Assembly: GCA_905397405.1 (NCBI GenBank) | Contig: CAJPVJ010000057.1 | Span: 1 to 49,970, forward strand | Length of the DNA: 49,970 nt | Reading direction: 5' to 3' | DNA from: Oppiella nova | Taxonomy: Eukaryota; Arthropoda; Arachnida; Sarcoptiformes; Oppiidae | Part shown: piece by piece, positions 17,613 through 27,375 of the stretch | Position numbering within the stretch: the first letter of the stretch is position 1 | Layout of the letters: every line of letters starts with the position of its first letter | Notes under the pieces: model-generated | What the model was told of the DNA's origin: nothing | Seen by the model: the letters and a program-made list of their open reading frames with translations, nothing else | Database searches by the model: none | Position numbers and translations under genes: made by a program

Positions 17613-18428
17613 ATGAACGCTTCAACTTCAGCATTACAAGCCGTCGTTTTTGATTGGGCAGGTACAACAGTAGATTTTGGTTCACGCGCACCAATTTTGG
17701 CATTTATGGCTTTATTTGCAGATAATAAAGTTGAAATTTCAATTGAAGAAGCACGTGCGCCAATGGGTTTGGAAAAACGCGATCACATTGCGGCAGTTTT
17801 GAAAATGCCACATATTGCAGATGCATGGAAACAGACTCATGGTGCTGAAGTGACTGTGGCGGATATTGACCGTTTATATCAGGACTTTATTCCATACCAA
17901 TTGAAAAGCATCCCAAGCTGCTCAAAATTGATTCCGGGGGCATTAGACGTATTTGCTGACATTCGTGCCCGTGGTGCAAAAATTGGCAGTAATACTGGTT
18001 ATGCTTCGATGATGATTGGTCAATTGGTGCAAGATGCAGCTGATCAAGGTTATGTGCCTGACTGTACTATTACAGCCAGTGATGTGAAACATGGTCGTCC
18101 ATATCCTGAAATGCTGTGGAAAAATCTAATTGAACTTGATGTGTTAGATATTAAAACTGTGGTGAAAGTGGATGATACAGTGGTCGGCATCGAAGAAGGT
18201 TTAAACGCTGGTTGTTGGACTGTGGGCTTGGCCGTCAGTGGGAATGAAGTGGGGCTAAGCTTCGAAGAGTGGTCTGCACTTTCAGCGTCTGAACAACTAA
18301 GTTTAAAAGAAAAAGCATATGCGAAAATGAATGCTTCAGGTGCACATTATGTAATTGATAGTATTGCTGACTTACCTGCGGTATTGGATGCGATTGAACA
18401 GCGTTTAGCAAATGGTGAAAAGCCTTAA
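17613..18428 (+). CDS. phnX: phosphonoacetaldehyde hydrolase (phosphonatase)
   Basis: 271 residues, HAD superfamily. It cleaves the C-P bond of phosphonoacetaldehyde to acetaldehyde and phosphate. Asp14 in VVFDWAGTTVDFG is the nucleophile, Lys55 in MGLEKRDHI the Schiff-base Lys of the cap, and KVDDTVVGIEEG the late HAD acidic motif; all catalytic positions are present. AGGA lies 8 bases before the ATG. With PhnW it completes the AEP route to phosphate, nitrogen (as alanine) and a two-carbon unit. A strong terminator follows. Confidence 0.95.
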   Translation: MNASTSALQAVVFDWAGTTVDFGSRAPILAFMALFADNKVEISIEEARAPMGLEKRDHIAAVLKMPHIADAWKQTHGAEVTVADIDRLYQDFIPYQLKSIPSCSKLIPGALDVFADIRARGAKIGSNTGYASMMIGQLVQDAADQGYVPDCTITASDVKHGRPYPEMLWKNLIELDVLDIKTVVKVDDTVVGIEEGLNAGCWTVGLAVSGNEVGLSFEEWSALSASEQLSLKEKAYAKMNASGAHYVIDSIADLPAVLDAIEQRLANGEKP

Positions 18429-18437
18429 TAGATGATG

Positions 18438-18467
18438 AATACCAGTCTTTATGACTGGTATTTTTTT
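18438..18467 (+). terminator. intrinsic terminator after phnX
   Basis: Perfect 10-bp stem AATACCAGTC / GACTGGTATT with a 5-base loop and a run of T; ends the phosphonate cluster. Confidence 0.92.
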
Positions 18468-18929
18468 AGAGCTGAAATATAAATTCTTTTTTTAATTTCC
18501 TCATGCTGCATGAAAATGATGAATCCATAAGAAATTGTTTAATTAACCTGAGTGTTTGCTTGGTTGTTTGTGGTAGACCAAGCTATGAGTTAAATCGATT
18601 TTATAAGGAAGTGAGTACGGTTTTCCAAAATTATTCTTATAAAACTTATGTTGCCTAATAGCTTACATTCAATGTTTTACAATATAAGTTACTCTCCTTT
18701 CAGGAGGGACTAAGGACGTTTTAAACTGTTGAATCAATCAACTTCGCACCCAGCCAGCCACTGCAATTCGTCAAAGCTTAAACCGTCTACATTTTCAATG
18801 ACTTTCACACCTTCCTCAGCCCCACCAATAAATAATGATGACTATTCGCATGTATCTGTTTAGGTGGTATTTAGCCACCGGGACGATTTTCTTGGCTTCA
18901 CACAGCATCTCTAAAGTCGTATCTCAGCT
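18468..18929. other. intergenic region with a minus-strand gene fragment
   Basis: No intact gene. On the minus strand an open stretch runs from 18841 down to TGA at 18734-18736 (reads GGAEEGVKVIENVDGLSFDE, then LQWLAGCEVD); it looks like the C-terminal end of a real protein whose upstream part is lost behind an in-frame stop at 18842-18844. I do not recognise the family. The left part holds AT-rich sequence including one copy of a repeat-like segment (18611-18653). Confidence 0.4.
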
Positions 18930-19335
18930 TTTCAGCAAAATGAACTGATCAGTTACTTTTTGTTCGGCTCATATCCTAGACAACAAAGCCGCCAACAGCT
19001 GCTTAATAAAATTCAGAAATATTTTAAATATTATCAATAGGTTTTCTTAAATATGAGAAAGCTGCAAAACCTATTCCTTATGGATTGAGAAATCGACGAT
19101 CTGCTTGGGTAAGTAAGCGACTTACAATATTTACACAGTCAAGCGAATAAACGTGATAGATCATGAAAATCTTTCAGCTACTAAGCAAGCTCAAAACTGG
19201 AAAAATAATTCAATACACTTTTAGAAAGACCGAAAAGAAGAAATTCAGCAACAGTCAAAACTAAAAGATATGAGGACACTGCATGATTTAGTCAAACAAA
19301 TGCAGTCACTTCATTTATGCAATCAACCAGAATAA
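18930..19335 (+). pseudogene. broken remnant, possibly of the lipase foldase gene (lipB)
   Basis: Three coding-like pieces in different frames, ahead of and on the same strand as the lipase gene. 18930-19040 reads FQQNELISYFLFGSYPRQQS, then LLNKIQKYFKYYQ and a stop. 19052-19150 reads YEKAAKPIPYGLRNRRSAWV and then a stop. 19228-19335 reads KEEIQQQSKLKDMRTLHDLV and ends at TAA 19333. The first piece resembles the helical region of lipase-specific foldases, where a Pro-rich turn is followed by a LLdrYlaYr-like helix. In Acinetobacter lipB stands directly before lipA, which fits the position. The identification is tentative; the N-terminal half is absent. Confidence 0.45.
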
Positions 19336-19528
19336 ATGTGCCTACACAAATTTGAATATATCTATGACTAAGGAGGATAAATAGGATTGAGTAAATAAGG
19401 CTTTTAGATGACAGCTTTATTTATGAGGAGCACTATGCAAAAAAACAAAAAATGCATGGTTATAGAGGATTTATAACGTGAATGATGCTGATTTCTAAAG
19501 AAAAGAAATCAAGATAGCAGGGAAATAT

Positions 19529-20497
19529 ATGAAACAGACTTTACTCACCGCTAGTATTGTGGCTTTGGCCACATTGGCTATGCCAGTTTTTGCTTCTGGT
19601 TTACAGAGCGTTAGTAGCAACTATGTGGCTTCTGATTATGCAAAAACCAAATATCCAGTTGTATTTAACCATGGGATGTTTGGTTTTACTCGACTCGGTC
19701 CGACAGCTTTTGGGATGGATTATTTTTATCAGGTTCTTCCAGATTTGGCACGTAATGGTGCGACGGTTTATGCAACCCAGGTTTCTCCACTAGAATCCAC
19801 CGAAGTTCGTGGCGAGCAGTTGCTACAACAAGTAGATGAAGTTTTGGCACTCTCAGGAAAGTCAAAAGTTAATCTGATTGGTCATAGTCATGGTGGACCG
19901 ACTATTCGTTATATTGAAGCAATTGCACCTGAGAAAGTCGCTTCACTCACTGCTGTTGCTGGAACGTTTAAAGGGTCCAAAGTGGGAGATGATATGTTGG
20001 ATAATCCTGCTGAGAAATTTTTATTTACCGTCTTAGGACAATATATCGTTGCTCCAGTGGAGTTACTTCTACAAGGTAATCCTGATTTGCCGATTAGTCT
20101 GGATCGCTCATTGAAATCATTAAGTGAAAAGGGTTCTGCAGAATTCAATGCAAGATTCCCAACTGCAGCAATCCCATCTGATTGTGGCAATGGTCAGAAG
20201 ATTACCAGTAATGGGGTTTATCATTACTCGTGGACAGGTAAAGCTCAAGCAACCAATCTACTTGATGTCATTGACGTTGCCATTTCCACCATGGCACCGA
20301 GATCTTATAAAAATAATGACAATGATGGTTTGGTTAACCGTTGCAATGCACATTTCGGACAAGTGATTAGAGACGACTATAATCAAACACACCTAGATGA
20401 AATTAATCAGATTTTAGGGTTAAAAGCATGGTTTGGACCAGATCCTGTGTCACTTTATCGTCAACAGGTCAATCGTCTAAAACTTGAAGGGTTATAA
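19529..20497 (+). CDS. lipA: secreted triacylglycerol lipase, family I.1-like
   Basis: 322 residues with signal peptide MKQTLLTASIVALATLAMPV (cleavage near VFA-SG). Extracellular lipase of the Pseudomonas/Acinetobacter LipA type, hydrolysing long-chain triglycerides. Visible: oxyanion region VFNHGMFGFTRLG, nucleophile Ser120 in GHSHGG, Asp266 in NDNDGLVNRC, His288 in NQTHLDEINQ, and the two Cys (219, 272) of the conserved disulfide. GGGAAAT precedes the ATG. Lipases of this family normally need a dedicated membrane foldase (LipB/Lif); only a broken remnant is seen upstream, so folding would depend on a foldase elsewhere or activity may be lost. The coding frame itself is intact. Confidence 0.9.
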   Translation: MKQTLLTASIVALATLAMPVFASGLQSVSSNYVASDYAKTKYPVVFNHGMFGFTRLGPTAFGMDYFYQVLPDLARNGATVYATQVSPLESTEVRGEQLLQQVDEVLALSGKSKVNLIGHSHGGPTIRYIEAIAPEKVASLTAVAGTFKGSKVGDDMLDNPAEKFLFTVLGQYIVAPVELLLQGNPDLPISLDRSLKSLSEKGSAEFNARFPTAAIPSDCGNGQKITSNGVYHYSWTGKAQATNLLDVIDVAISTMAPRSYKNNDNDGLVNRCNAHFGQVIRDDYNQTHLDEINQILGLKAWFGPDPVSLYRQQVNRLKLEGL

Positions 20498-20559
20498 GGC
20501 AATATTATAAGCAATAGACCCAAATATTTTCAAAACTAACACTAAGCGCATCATAAGGG

Positions 20560-20585
20560 AGTCTGAATATTCAGGCTTCTTTTGT
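20560..20585 (+). terminator. probable intrinsic terminator after the lipase gene
   Basis: AGTCTGAAT paired with ATTCAGGCT (one T-G pair), followed by TCTTTTGTTT. Confidence 0.6.
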
Positions 20586-20791
20586 TTAGAACACAATGAT
20601 TGGCTTTAGGTTTAATCTTTTCTAAAAATTTAGATTTTTTTTATCTATGAATAGAAAGCTGATAAAGATTTATTAGAGATCTTTGTAAAAGGGGAAGATG
20701 ACATCCATGTCGATCATTACACTTGTCTTTAAGACCAGTTTTATGCTGATATCCTTATACAGATCATAACAAAATCATGCAGATATAGACT

Positions 20792-22975
20792 TTATAAAAA
20801 ATCCACCTTTCCTGTTTTTACATCATAAATACCACCTGCAATGCCAATTTCACCTTCTTCAACCATCTTTTTCAGTACTGGGCTATTTCTTAAGATATAG
20901 GCAATATTATTTTGTACATTTGCAATGGTCACCGCCTGAATGAAATTACTGGTGAGTTGGTAATCGGTCATTTCTTTATGCACATTTTCTGCCGCCTGCA
21001 TAATCGGTTTAAGAAAGTATTGTACATGTGGGGTTTCGCTGAGTTGAGTAATATCCTTTTTTTGTTCATACATCTGACAAGCTGCTGTCACTGCACCACA
21101 ATCTGTATGACCCAATACTAAAATTAATTTGGAACCCTTACTCTTACAGGCGAATTCTAGAGAGCCTAATACTTTTTCGCCCGCTATATTTCCAGCGATC
21201 CGTAAACTAAATAAGTCACCAATACCGACATCAAAAATCCGTTCTGTTGGTGCACGTGAATCCATACAGCCTAGAACGGCTGCAAATGGATGCTGTCCAG
21301 ATTGTGCAGTGACTTGAATTTGACGAGCAATATTATGATAAATCCGTTCATGGTTAACGAACCGCTGATTGCCTTCTTTGAGTAGCTGAAACACTTGTGC
21401 AGGCGTAAGTTGTCGTTGAATTTCCTGAGTACTGACATCAATATCCAGTTCTTCTTCTTTAATTTCAGGATAATGTATTTTAAAGCCAATTAGTTTTACA
21501 TCGATGCCATTTTCTGCAGCTGTTTCATCCCTAAAATCTTTAATCACTTGATATACATCCGGATCAATATAATAGGTATTCGACGCATCGATCACTACAG
21601 TATCGCCACTGACTATTTTCTCTAAGGCAGAAACTAATGCGGAACGATTTAAAAAGCTAATATTGGGTGCCAGTTCAATACGGGTAATATTTCCATGCAA
21701 ATGTGCTTCATGGATGATACGAACACCACGGAATAAATTATTTTTTAATACAATGATAAAACTAATCAACAGCCCTAACAAAATACCGATAAGTAGATCC
21801 GTCGCGATAATTGCAACAACCGTTACAATGAATGGTAGAAATTGCTTCCATCCTTGACCATAGATCCGTTTAAAAAGTGAAGGGCTGGCTAATTTCACAC
21901 CAGTTAAAATTAAAATGGCGGCAAGGGAAGATAATGGAACAACATTGATTAATGGTGTCAGAAATAAAACCGCAATAATCAATAAAATACCGTGAAAAAT
22001 TGCAGAGAATTTAGTCTTTGCACCACTTGCTGCATTGACTGAACTTCGAACAATCACTGAGGTAATCGGCATACCTCCAATTAAACCAGACATGGTATTT
22101 CCGATACCTTGGGCGACCAACTCTTTGTTTGGCGGAGAGGCACGCTTTTGCGGATCCATTTTGTCCGCAGCTTCTAGATTTAATAGTGTTTCAAGCGAGG
22201 CGACGATCGCCAGCGTAATGGCACCTGTATAAATTATAGGATTATTCCATTGAGTGAAGTCAGGGAAACTGATAATTGATTCAACACCTGAAAAAATATT
22301 GGGAAGATTGACCAGATGTTCAGTGCCGACTGCGAGGCTGGAATTGGTACTGATAAAAAAATAGTTTAAGAGTCCCGCAAAAATGACCGCAATAAGTGCA
22401 GAGGGTACAACCATTTTTTTTAAAGGTGTTTTATCCCACAATAAAATAATGAATATACTTGAGATACCAATGATTGCCGCACCATAATCAAGATGCTGTA
22501 ATAGGCCTGTCCCTTCGGACCAACGTTGTTGAAGAATTTCGGTTTTAATCCCAAAGAGCAGAGGAAGTTGATTGATAATCAAGATTAACCCGATGGCAAC
22601 AAGAAGCCCCATAATCACATTGGTTGGGATAAAATTTGAATAGGTCCCCAACCGAAATAACCCGAAAAATAATTGGATGAGGCCGGCTAAAACTAAACAA
22701 AATAAAAAAGCTTGGTAGTTGCCTTCAAGCTTATCTAGCTGTGTTAAAACAATAGCGGTAAGCCCAGCAGCGGGACCTGACACACTGATATGAGAACCAC
22801 TCAAATAACCGATAACGATTCCACCAATGACACCCGCAATAATACCGGAAATCAAGGGTGCACCTGAGGCACTGGCTATACCTAAACAGAGCGGTAGAGC
22901 AACTAAAAAAACAACTAAACCTGAGAGCAAATCATTTGTATAAAACTTTCTTCTGGGAACTAATTCCTGTTGCAT
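20792..22975 (-). CDS. SulP-family anion transporter fused to a beta-carbonic anhydrase
   Basis: About 727 residues. The N-terminal ~430 residues form a SulP/SLC26-type membrane domain (DLLSGLVVFLVALPLCLGIA, GSHISVSGPAAGLTAIV), followed by a STAS-like domain (~430-510, GDTVVIDASNTYYIDPDVYQ) and a C-terminal beta-carbonic anhydrase of about 200 residues. The latter has CMDSR and HTDCGA, giving the Zn-binding Cys, His, Cys and the Asp-Arg dyad. The fusion probably imports bicarbonate and interconverts it with CO2 at the inner membrane, though the anion cannot be proved by sequence. Start: Met encoded at 22975 (MQQELVPRRKF) has GAGAA upstream; a Met 12 codons earlier (23011) has no ribosome site. 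Single-gene unit. Confidence 0.92.
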   Translation of the reverse strand: MQQELVPRRKFYTNDLLSGLVVFLVALPLCLGIASASGAPLISGIIAGVIGGIVIGYLSGSHISVSGPAAGLTAIVLTQLDKLEGNYQAFLFCLVLAGLIQLFFGLFRLGTYSNFIPTNVIMGLLVAIGLILIINQLPLLFGIKTEILQQRWSEGTGLLQHLDYGAAIIGISSIFIILLWDKTPLKKMVVPSALIAVIFAGLLNYFFISTNSSLAVGTEHLVNLPNIFSGVESIISFPDFTQWNNPIIYTGAITLAIVASLETLLNLEAADKMDPQKRASPPNKELVAQGIGNTMSGLIGGMPITSVIVRSSVNAASGAKTKFSAIFHGILLIIAVLFLTPLINVVPLSSLAAILILTGVKLASPSLFKRIYGQGWKQFLPFIVTVVAIIATDLLIGILLGLLISFIIVLKNNLFRGVRIIHEAHLHGNITRIELAPNISFLNRSALVSALEKIVSGDTVVIDASNTYYIDPDVYQVIKDFRDETAAENGIDVKLIGFKIHYPEIKEEELDIDVSTQEIQRQLTPAQVFQLLKEGNQRFVNHERIYHNIARQIQVTAQSGQHPFAAVLGCMDSRAPTERIFDVGIGDLFSLRIAGNIAGEKVLGSLEFACKSKGSKLILVLGHTDCGAVTAACQMYEQKKDITQLSETPHVQYFLKPIMQAAENVHKEMTDYQLTSNFIQAVTIANVQNNIAYILRNSPVLKKMVEEGEIGIAGGIYDVKTGKVDFL

Positions 22976-23960
22976 AAATATTCTCGGCAAATTTATAAGT
23001 TTGATATGCATTTGGATACAGCCTATTTCATGCTGTACACAAACTTGCCTAAGTTAGATGAGAATGCGTCCGTAAACTTTAATAAAGACCAAATGACAAC
23101 AGATTATGAAAGAAACTCTATATCAGCTTTACAAATGATAAATTTTTCTGAATATTAAAGAAATTCTTAAATATTTGTTCGAACAATTTGGTTGAATTAT
23201 AAGTATTTTAATACGTTAATTTTAATTTGATTTTTAGGTTTTTGGCTAAAAAGTGCTGATTAAGTCTGTATAACTTATGGCTTGAGCAATAAGGAATGGT
23301 GATGTATTTGTTTTTTAATAGGTAAGTTTTACTTGCGAGCCGTGAGATCTTTTTCCAAAAAATTATTCAGATGTAAAACTTATATTGTTTTTATATTGGG
23401 TTTTGTAGGGTTTATGAAATATTTTAGAAAATATGTTTTTTCACGTGAATTTAGTTGTTTATTTGAGTGGATAAAAATGAGTATTGTAGTGTTTTAACTA
23501 CACAATGCTTGCGGATATATTTACTTTATCTACTCATCTGTTGGTGCTATATCATGTGAAAAAACATGTTATATTTCATTTGTATCTGAAATGGATTTCA
23601 AATAAAACGGTTTGTTGAGTACAACTCGCTTAGTAGAGTGCAGGAGCTGATACAATTTCATTAAAAAATACTTTTTACCTTCACGACTATTTTTAATATT
23701 ATTCGCAACGTTGATTTTGAACACTTTTGCGCTATAAATGTCAAAAATATAAATGGATGGATTACTAGATGGATAATTATTTAAGGGACTAAATTGAAGA
23801 CGACATTCGTTTTTTTAAAGCTAATCAAGCATATTAACAAGTCAGATATTTATAAATTATAAGTATTTTTAATAGCTTAGTGTTTATTGATGTGAATCTG
23901 AAATTGTGTATAAAAACAATGCGGATACTTGATCAATAAATATTTGTAATGGGGGTATTT
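22976..23960. other. long AT-rich intergenic region
   Basis: About 980 bp between the divergent transporter and EAL genes. I see no gene with a start signal and coding-like composition. It holds a second copy of the repeat-like segment found near 18611 (here 23342-23387) and an inverted repeat around ATCATGT / ACATGTTAT near 23551-23573. Promoters for both flanking genes must lie here but could not be fixed. Confidence 0.4.
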
Positions 23961-25304
23961 ATGGTCGTTTTATCCTATTTAAAAAACCAAAACAAACATT
24001 TCAACGCCATAAAAAACCAACAAATAACGATTGCAGCTAAAGCAAACATTGTTATCTGTATCGCATTTTGCCTATTTTGGACAATATATTTTAGCTTTGC
24101 TGAGATGTGGTTCATTGTTTGTATTGATATTTTTTTTACAGCAATGTCTATCTTCAGTTTATTTTTGATTTATATACATCGAATTTCAGCGGGAATACTG
24201 GTCTCGCAAATTGTCCTCTTTGTTTTTCCTGTGGTTTTTTGCTTAATATTTGATGTGGCTACAATAGATCACCCCAGAGTTGCGCATTTATTTCTTCCAG
24301 CAGGAGCCATATTGGGATATTTGAATTATCGAAGAGATCCCAATGCGTTACAACTGATTTTAATTATCTTATCCATTGCCGCTTTTATCTTTTTTAGCGG
24401 GAGTGCGTTTACTTTAGATGGAGCAATACCTTTAGCTGAAAGCATTCGAGCTTATGGTGGTTGGATTGCAATATCCGTTGCCACTTTAATGATTTGTATC
24501 TCAATTTTTGTGATGCAATTGGAGTTGCAAATAGAAAATAAGTTGGTGCAGGATCTACGTTTAGCGCTTTCAAAACAACAGTTTGAGCTCTTTTATCAAC
24601 CTCAAGTAAATTCTTCTGAAAAAATTATAGGCGCTGAAATTTTGTTACGTTGGTGTCACCCGATGCTTGGCTATATCCCTGCGAAGGATTTTATTCCTGT
24701 AGCGGAAACTTTGGAGTTAATGCCTAAAATTGGAGATTGGATACTGATTCAGGCAAGCAAAGTATTACAAGACTGGAGTAAAAATGAATCTACAAAAGAT
24801 CTTACACTTTCAGTCAATATAAGTGCTGATCATTTCATGCAAGAGAATTTTGAGCAAATCGTTACTTCCATGGTACAGAAAAATGCAGTGTTTCCATCCC
24901 AACTTATATTAGAAATAACTGAAAGGGTTGCGTTAAATAATATTGAAAGTGTTATAGAAAAAATGGGTTTTCTACATAAAAATGGCATACAGCTTGCTTT
25001 AGATGATTTTGGTACAGGTTATTCATCATTAAGCTATTTGCAGAAAATGCCGATTAGCCAAATCAAAATTGATCAGAGTTTTGTACAAGCGGCTTTAGAT
25101 GATGAGCGGTGTAATAAATTGGTATATGGGATTGTTAAAATTGGCCTTGATTTAAACCTGCGTGTGTTAGCAGAGGGGATTGAGACCGTTGAGCAATTTA
25201 ATCGCTTTCAAGAAAATGGCTGTACTGAATTTCAAGGCTACCTATGGGGATGTCCTATGCCTTTAACGGATTTTATGAACAAAATAGCTAAGGAAAATCA
25301 TTAA
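23961..25304 (+). CDS. membrane-anchored EAL-domain cyclic-di-GMP phosphodiesterase
   Basis: About 447 residues. The N-terminal ~190 residues contain five or six hydrophobic helices (a MASE-like sensor region I cannot name), then a complete EAL domain (~200-445). Key motifs: AEILLRW (ExLxR form of the EAL motif), SVNISADHF, LEITER, LALDDFGTGYSSLSYL (metal-binding DD), IKIDQSFV, LAEGIETVEQ and QGYLWGCPMP. All catalytic acidic residues appear present, so active hydrolysis of c-di-GMP is expected. No GGDEF domain. Start: ATG 23961 has a GGGGG 5 bases upstream, while ATG 23949 lacks a site. Stands alone; it could influence pili or biofilm but nothing here shows the target. Confidence 0.9.
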   Translation: MVVLSYLKNQNKHFNAIKNQQITIAAKANIVICIAFCLFWTIYFSFAEMWFIVCIDIFFTAMSIFSLFLIYIHRISAGILVSQIVLFVFPVVFCLIFDVATIDHPRVAHLFLPAGAILGYLNYRRDPNALQLILIILSIAAFIFFSGSAFTLDGAIPLAESIRAYGGWIAISVATLMICISIFVMQLELQIENKLVQDLRLALSKQQFELFYQPQVNSSEKIIGAEILLRWCHPMLGYIPAKDFIPVAETLELMPKIGDWILIQASKVLQDWSKNESTKDLTLSVNISADHFMQENFEQIVTSMVQKNAVFPSQLILEITERVALNNIESVIEKMGFLHKNGIQLALDDFGTGYSSLSYLQKMPISQIKIDQSFVQAALDDERCNKLVYGIVKIGLDLNLRVLAEGIETVEQFNRFQENGCTEFQGYLWGCPMPLTDFMNKIAKENH

Positions 25305-25553
25305 AGTTTTCAAAAATAGTCATAGAAGTAAGAAGAAATGATTGTATAACCTTTGTGAAATTTTTCTGATTACAAATTTATGTTTAAAAGTTTATTAAAA
25401 TAAAAATATATAGCAGACTAGAGTAATGTATATAAAAATATAGTTAATTTTATCAATATATTTATTTTAATTTTTGTTTAAAAATAAGGCTAACAGATTG
25501 TGGAAGTATTGTGAATAATTGTAAATTTTGTTTATATTTGCGTGTTTTTTTAA

Positions 25554-27350
25554 TTGCTAATGCTGTTTATAATGATTATTGTTAAAAATGAAAGAATCAA
25601 ATGTTTTTACTTTTTTTTATTAATTTATTCTATTTCATGTTTCATTTCCGCAGCAGAATTACAAAAAAAATCAGGTATTGTTGATTTAACACCAGAAATT
25701 ATTCGTCAAGATCAACGCATCAATGAATTAGAAAAAAAGTTAACTGATGAAAATATACTTTTATCGCCACAACAAAAAGTTGAGAAACTGAGTCGTGATC
25801 TTGTCATTGTTTCTGAAGCACCTTGTTTTGAAATAAAACAACTTAATTTCGTTATAAATGATCCATTATTGAATAAAAATCAAAATATTTTCAATAGTTT
25901 GCTCTATAATCTGAATCAGCCTAATTTTGTTGTCGGACAATGTATTGGCACTCAAAGCCTACAGAATCTAGTCAAATATGCGCAAAATGAACTGATCAAA
26001 CAAGGATTGATTACGACTCAAATTGTAGTCAACCCACAAGACTTGACTCAAGGTCGTCTAGTTTTAAATATTCATGTTGGTCGAATTCATCAAATACTTT
26101 CAAAAGATAAATCAGTAAATAAGGTAGAGATCTTCACTGCATTACCGATAAAAAATCATGAAATCTTAAATCTTAAAAAAATTGATCAAGGTTTAGAAAA
26201 TCTAAAACGAACTTCAAATCGCGATGTGGATATCAAAATAGAACCCGCTATAGCTCAAGATGGTAAAGAGCTTGTTGGCTATAGTGATCTTATTGTGACT
26301 TCAAGACCTTATAAAAAATTAGGAATAAGCTTAAATATTGATAATTCAGGATCAAAAAGTACTGGTGAATATATTGGAAGTTTAGGGATTAGCTTCAACA
26401 ATCCATTGAATTTAAATGATTCACTGAATATCAATTTAAGCCATTCACTCGATGATTGGAAAAAAGATTTTAATCAAAGTTTTTATATCAATTATTCATT
26501 CCCATTTCGGAACTATGAATTATCTGCGACTCATAATGAATATAAATATGAGCAAAAGGTTGCAGGGTTTGATGCTCCAATTTTATATAGTGGAAAAACT
26601 AAACAAAGTAATTTAACACTTACACGTATGATCAGCCGGGGTTCACATCATAAAACCAGTATTTATACCAAGGGTTATCATAAAGAAAATCAAAATTTTA
26701 TTGAGAATATAGAAGTTGGTGTACAGCGTAGAGAAACTACGGGATGGAATGCTGGTCTCCAACATCGACAATATATTGGCAATGCATTACTAGATTTGAA
26801 TCTTGATTATCGACGTGGCACTGGGGCATTGAATGCTCAATCTGCACCAGAAGAAAGAATTGTTGATATTTTTGGCCAACCTTTACCTGTCGAAGGGTAT
26901 GCACGTGCTCCGCTTTGGAGTGCTGATATTCGCTACTCCCAGCCTTTTACAATTCTGAATCAACCTGTCCAATACCGCTTAAATTGGCGTGGACAATTTG
27001 CACCCAAAATTTTAGTTTCTCAAGATCGTTTTTATATTGGTGGGCGCTACAGTGTTCGAGGCTTTGATGGAGAGCTCATGCTGTCAGGGGATAATGGTCA
27101 TTATTTACAACAAGAGTTGAGTTGGAACTCTCCTATCCCCGCGACTCAGTTTTATGCAGCTATCGATCAAGGATGGGTCAATGGACGGAATAGTTATTCT
27201 GGACAACGTCATCTAATTGGAAGTGTATTTGGTACACGCAGTTATTTTAAAGGTATCTATCTAGATACCTTTGTGGGGCATGGTATTGAGGCACCTAAGG
27301 TCATTAAAAAAGAATGGGTTACTGGCTTTAGTTTAAATTTTTCATATTAA
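25554..27350 (+). CDS. cdiB: CdiB/FhaC-type outer-membrane transporter (two-partner secretion)
   Basis: 598 residues from TTG 25554; ATG 25560 or ATG 25572 are equally possible and no clear ribosome site decides. A hydrophobic export signal (CFYFFLLIYSISCFISAAEL) is followed by an N-terminal helix/linker, a POTRA region (~90-175, EIKQLNFVINDPLL to LNIHVGRIHQI), and a C-terminal 16-strand-type barrel (~255-598) with the lid motif SVRGFDGE and terminal TGFSLNFSY. It exports the large CdiA protein encoded 25 bp downstream. Domain order and length are normal for the Omp85-related TpsB family; CdiB is preferred over haemolysin transporters because of the CdiA-like partner and immunity gene. Confidence 0.93.
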   Translation: MLMLFIMIIVKNERIKCFYFFLLIYSISCFISAAELQKKSGIVDLTPEIIRQDQRINELEKKLTDENILLSPQQKVEKLSRDLVIVSEAPCFEIKQLNFVINDPLLNKNQNIFNSLLYNLNQPNFVVGQCIGTQSLQNLVKYAQNELIKQGLITTQIVVNPQDLTQGRLVLNIHVGRIHQILSKDKSVNKVEIFTALPIKNHEILNLKKIDQGLENLKRTSNRDVDIKIEPAIAQDGKELVGYSDLIVTSRPYKKLGISLNIDNSGSKSTGEYIGSLGISFNNPLNLNDSLNINLSHSLDDWKKDFNQSFYINYSFPFRNYELSATHNEYKYEQKVAGFDAPILYSGKTKQSNLTLTRMISRGSHHKTSIYTKGYHKENQNFIENIEVGVQRRETTGWNAGLQHRQYIGNALLDLNLDYRRGTGALNAQSAPEERIVDIFGQPLPVEGYARAPLWSADIRYSQPFTILNQPVQYRLNWRGQFAPKILVSQDRFYIGGRYSVRGFDGELMLSGDNGHYLQQELSWNSPIPATQFYAAIDQGWVNGRNSYSGQRHLIGSVFGTRSYFKGIYLDTFVGHGIEAPKVIKKEWVTGFSLNFSY

Positions 27351-27375
27351 TCAAAAACTTTTTGGAACATTAGAA

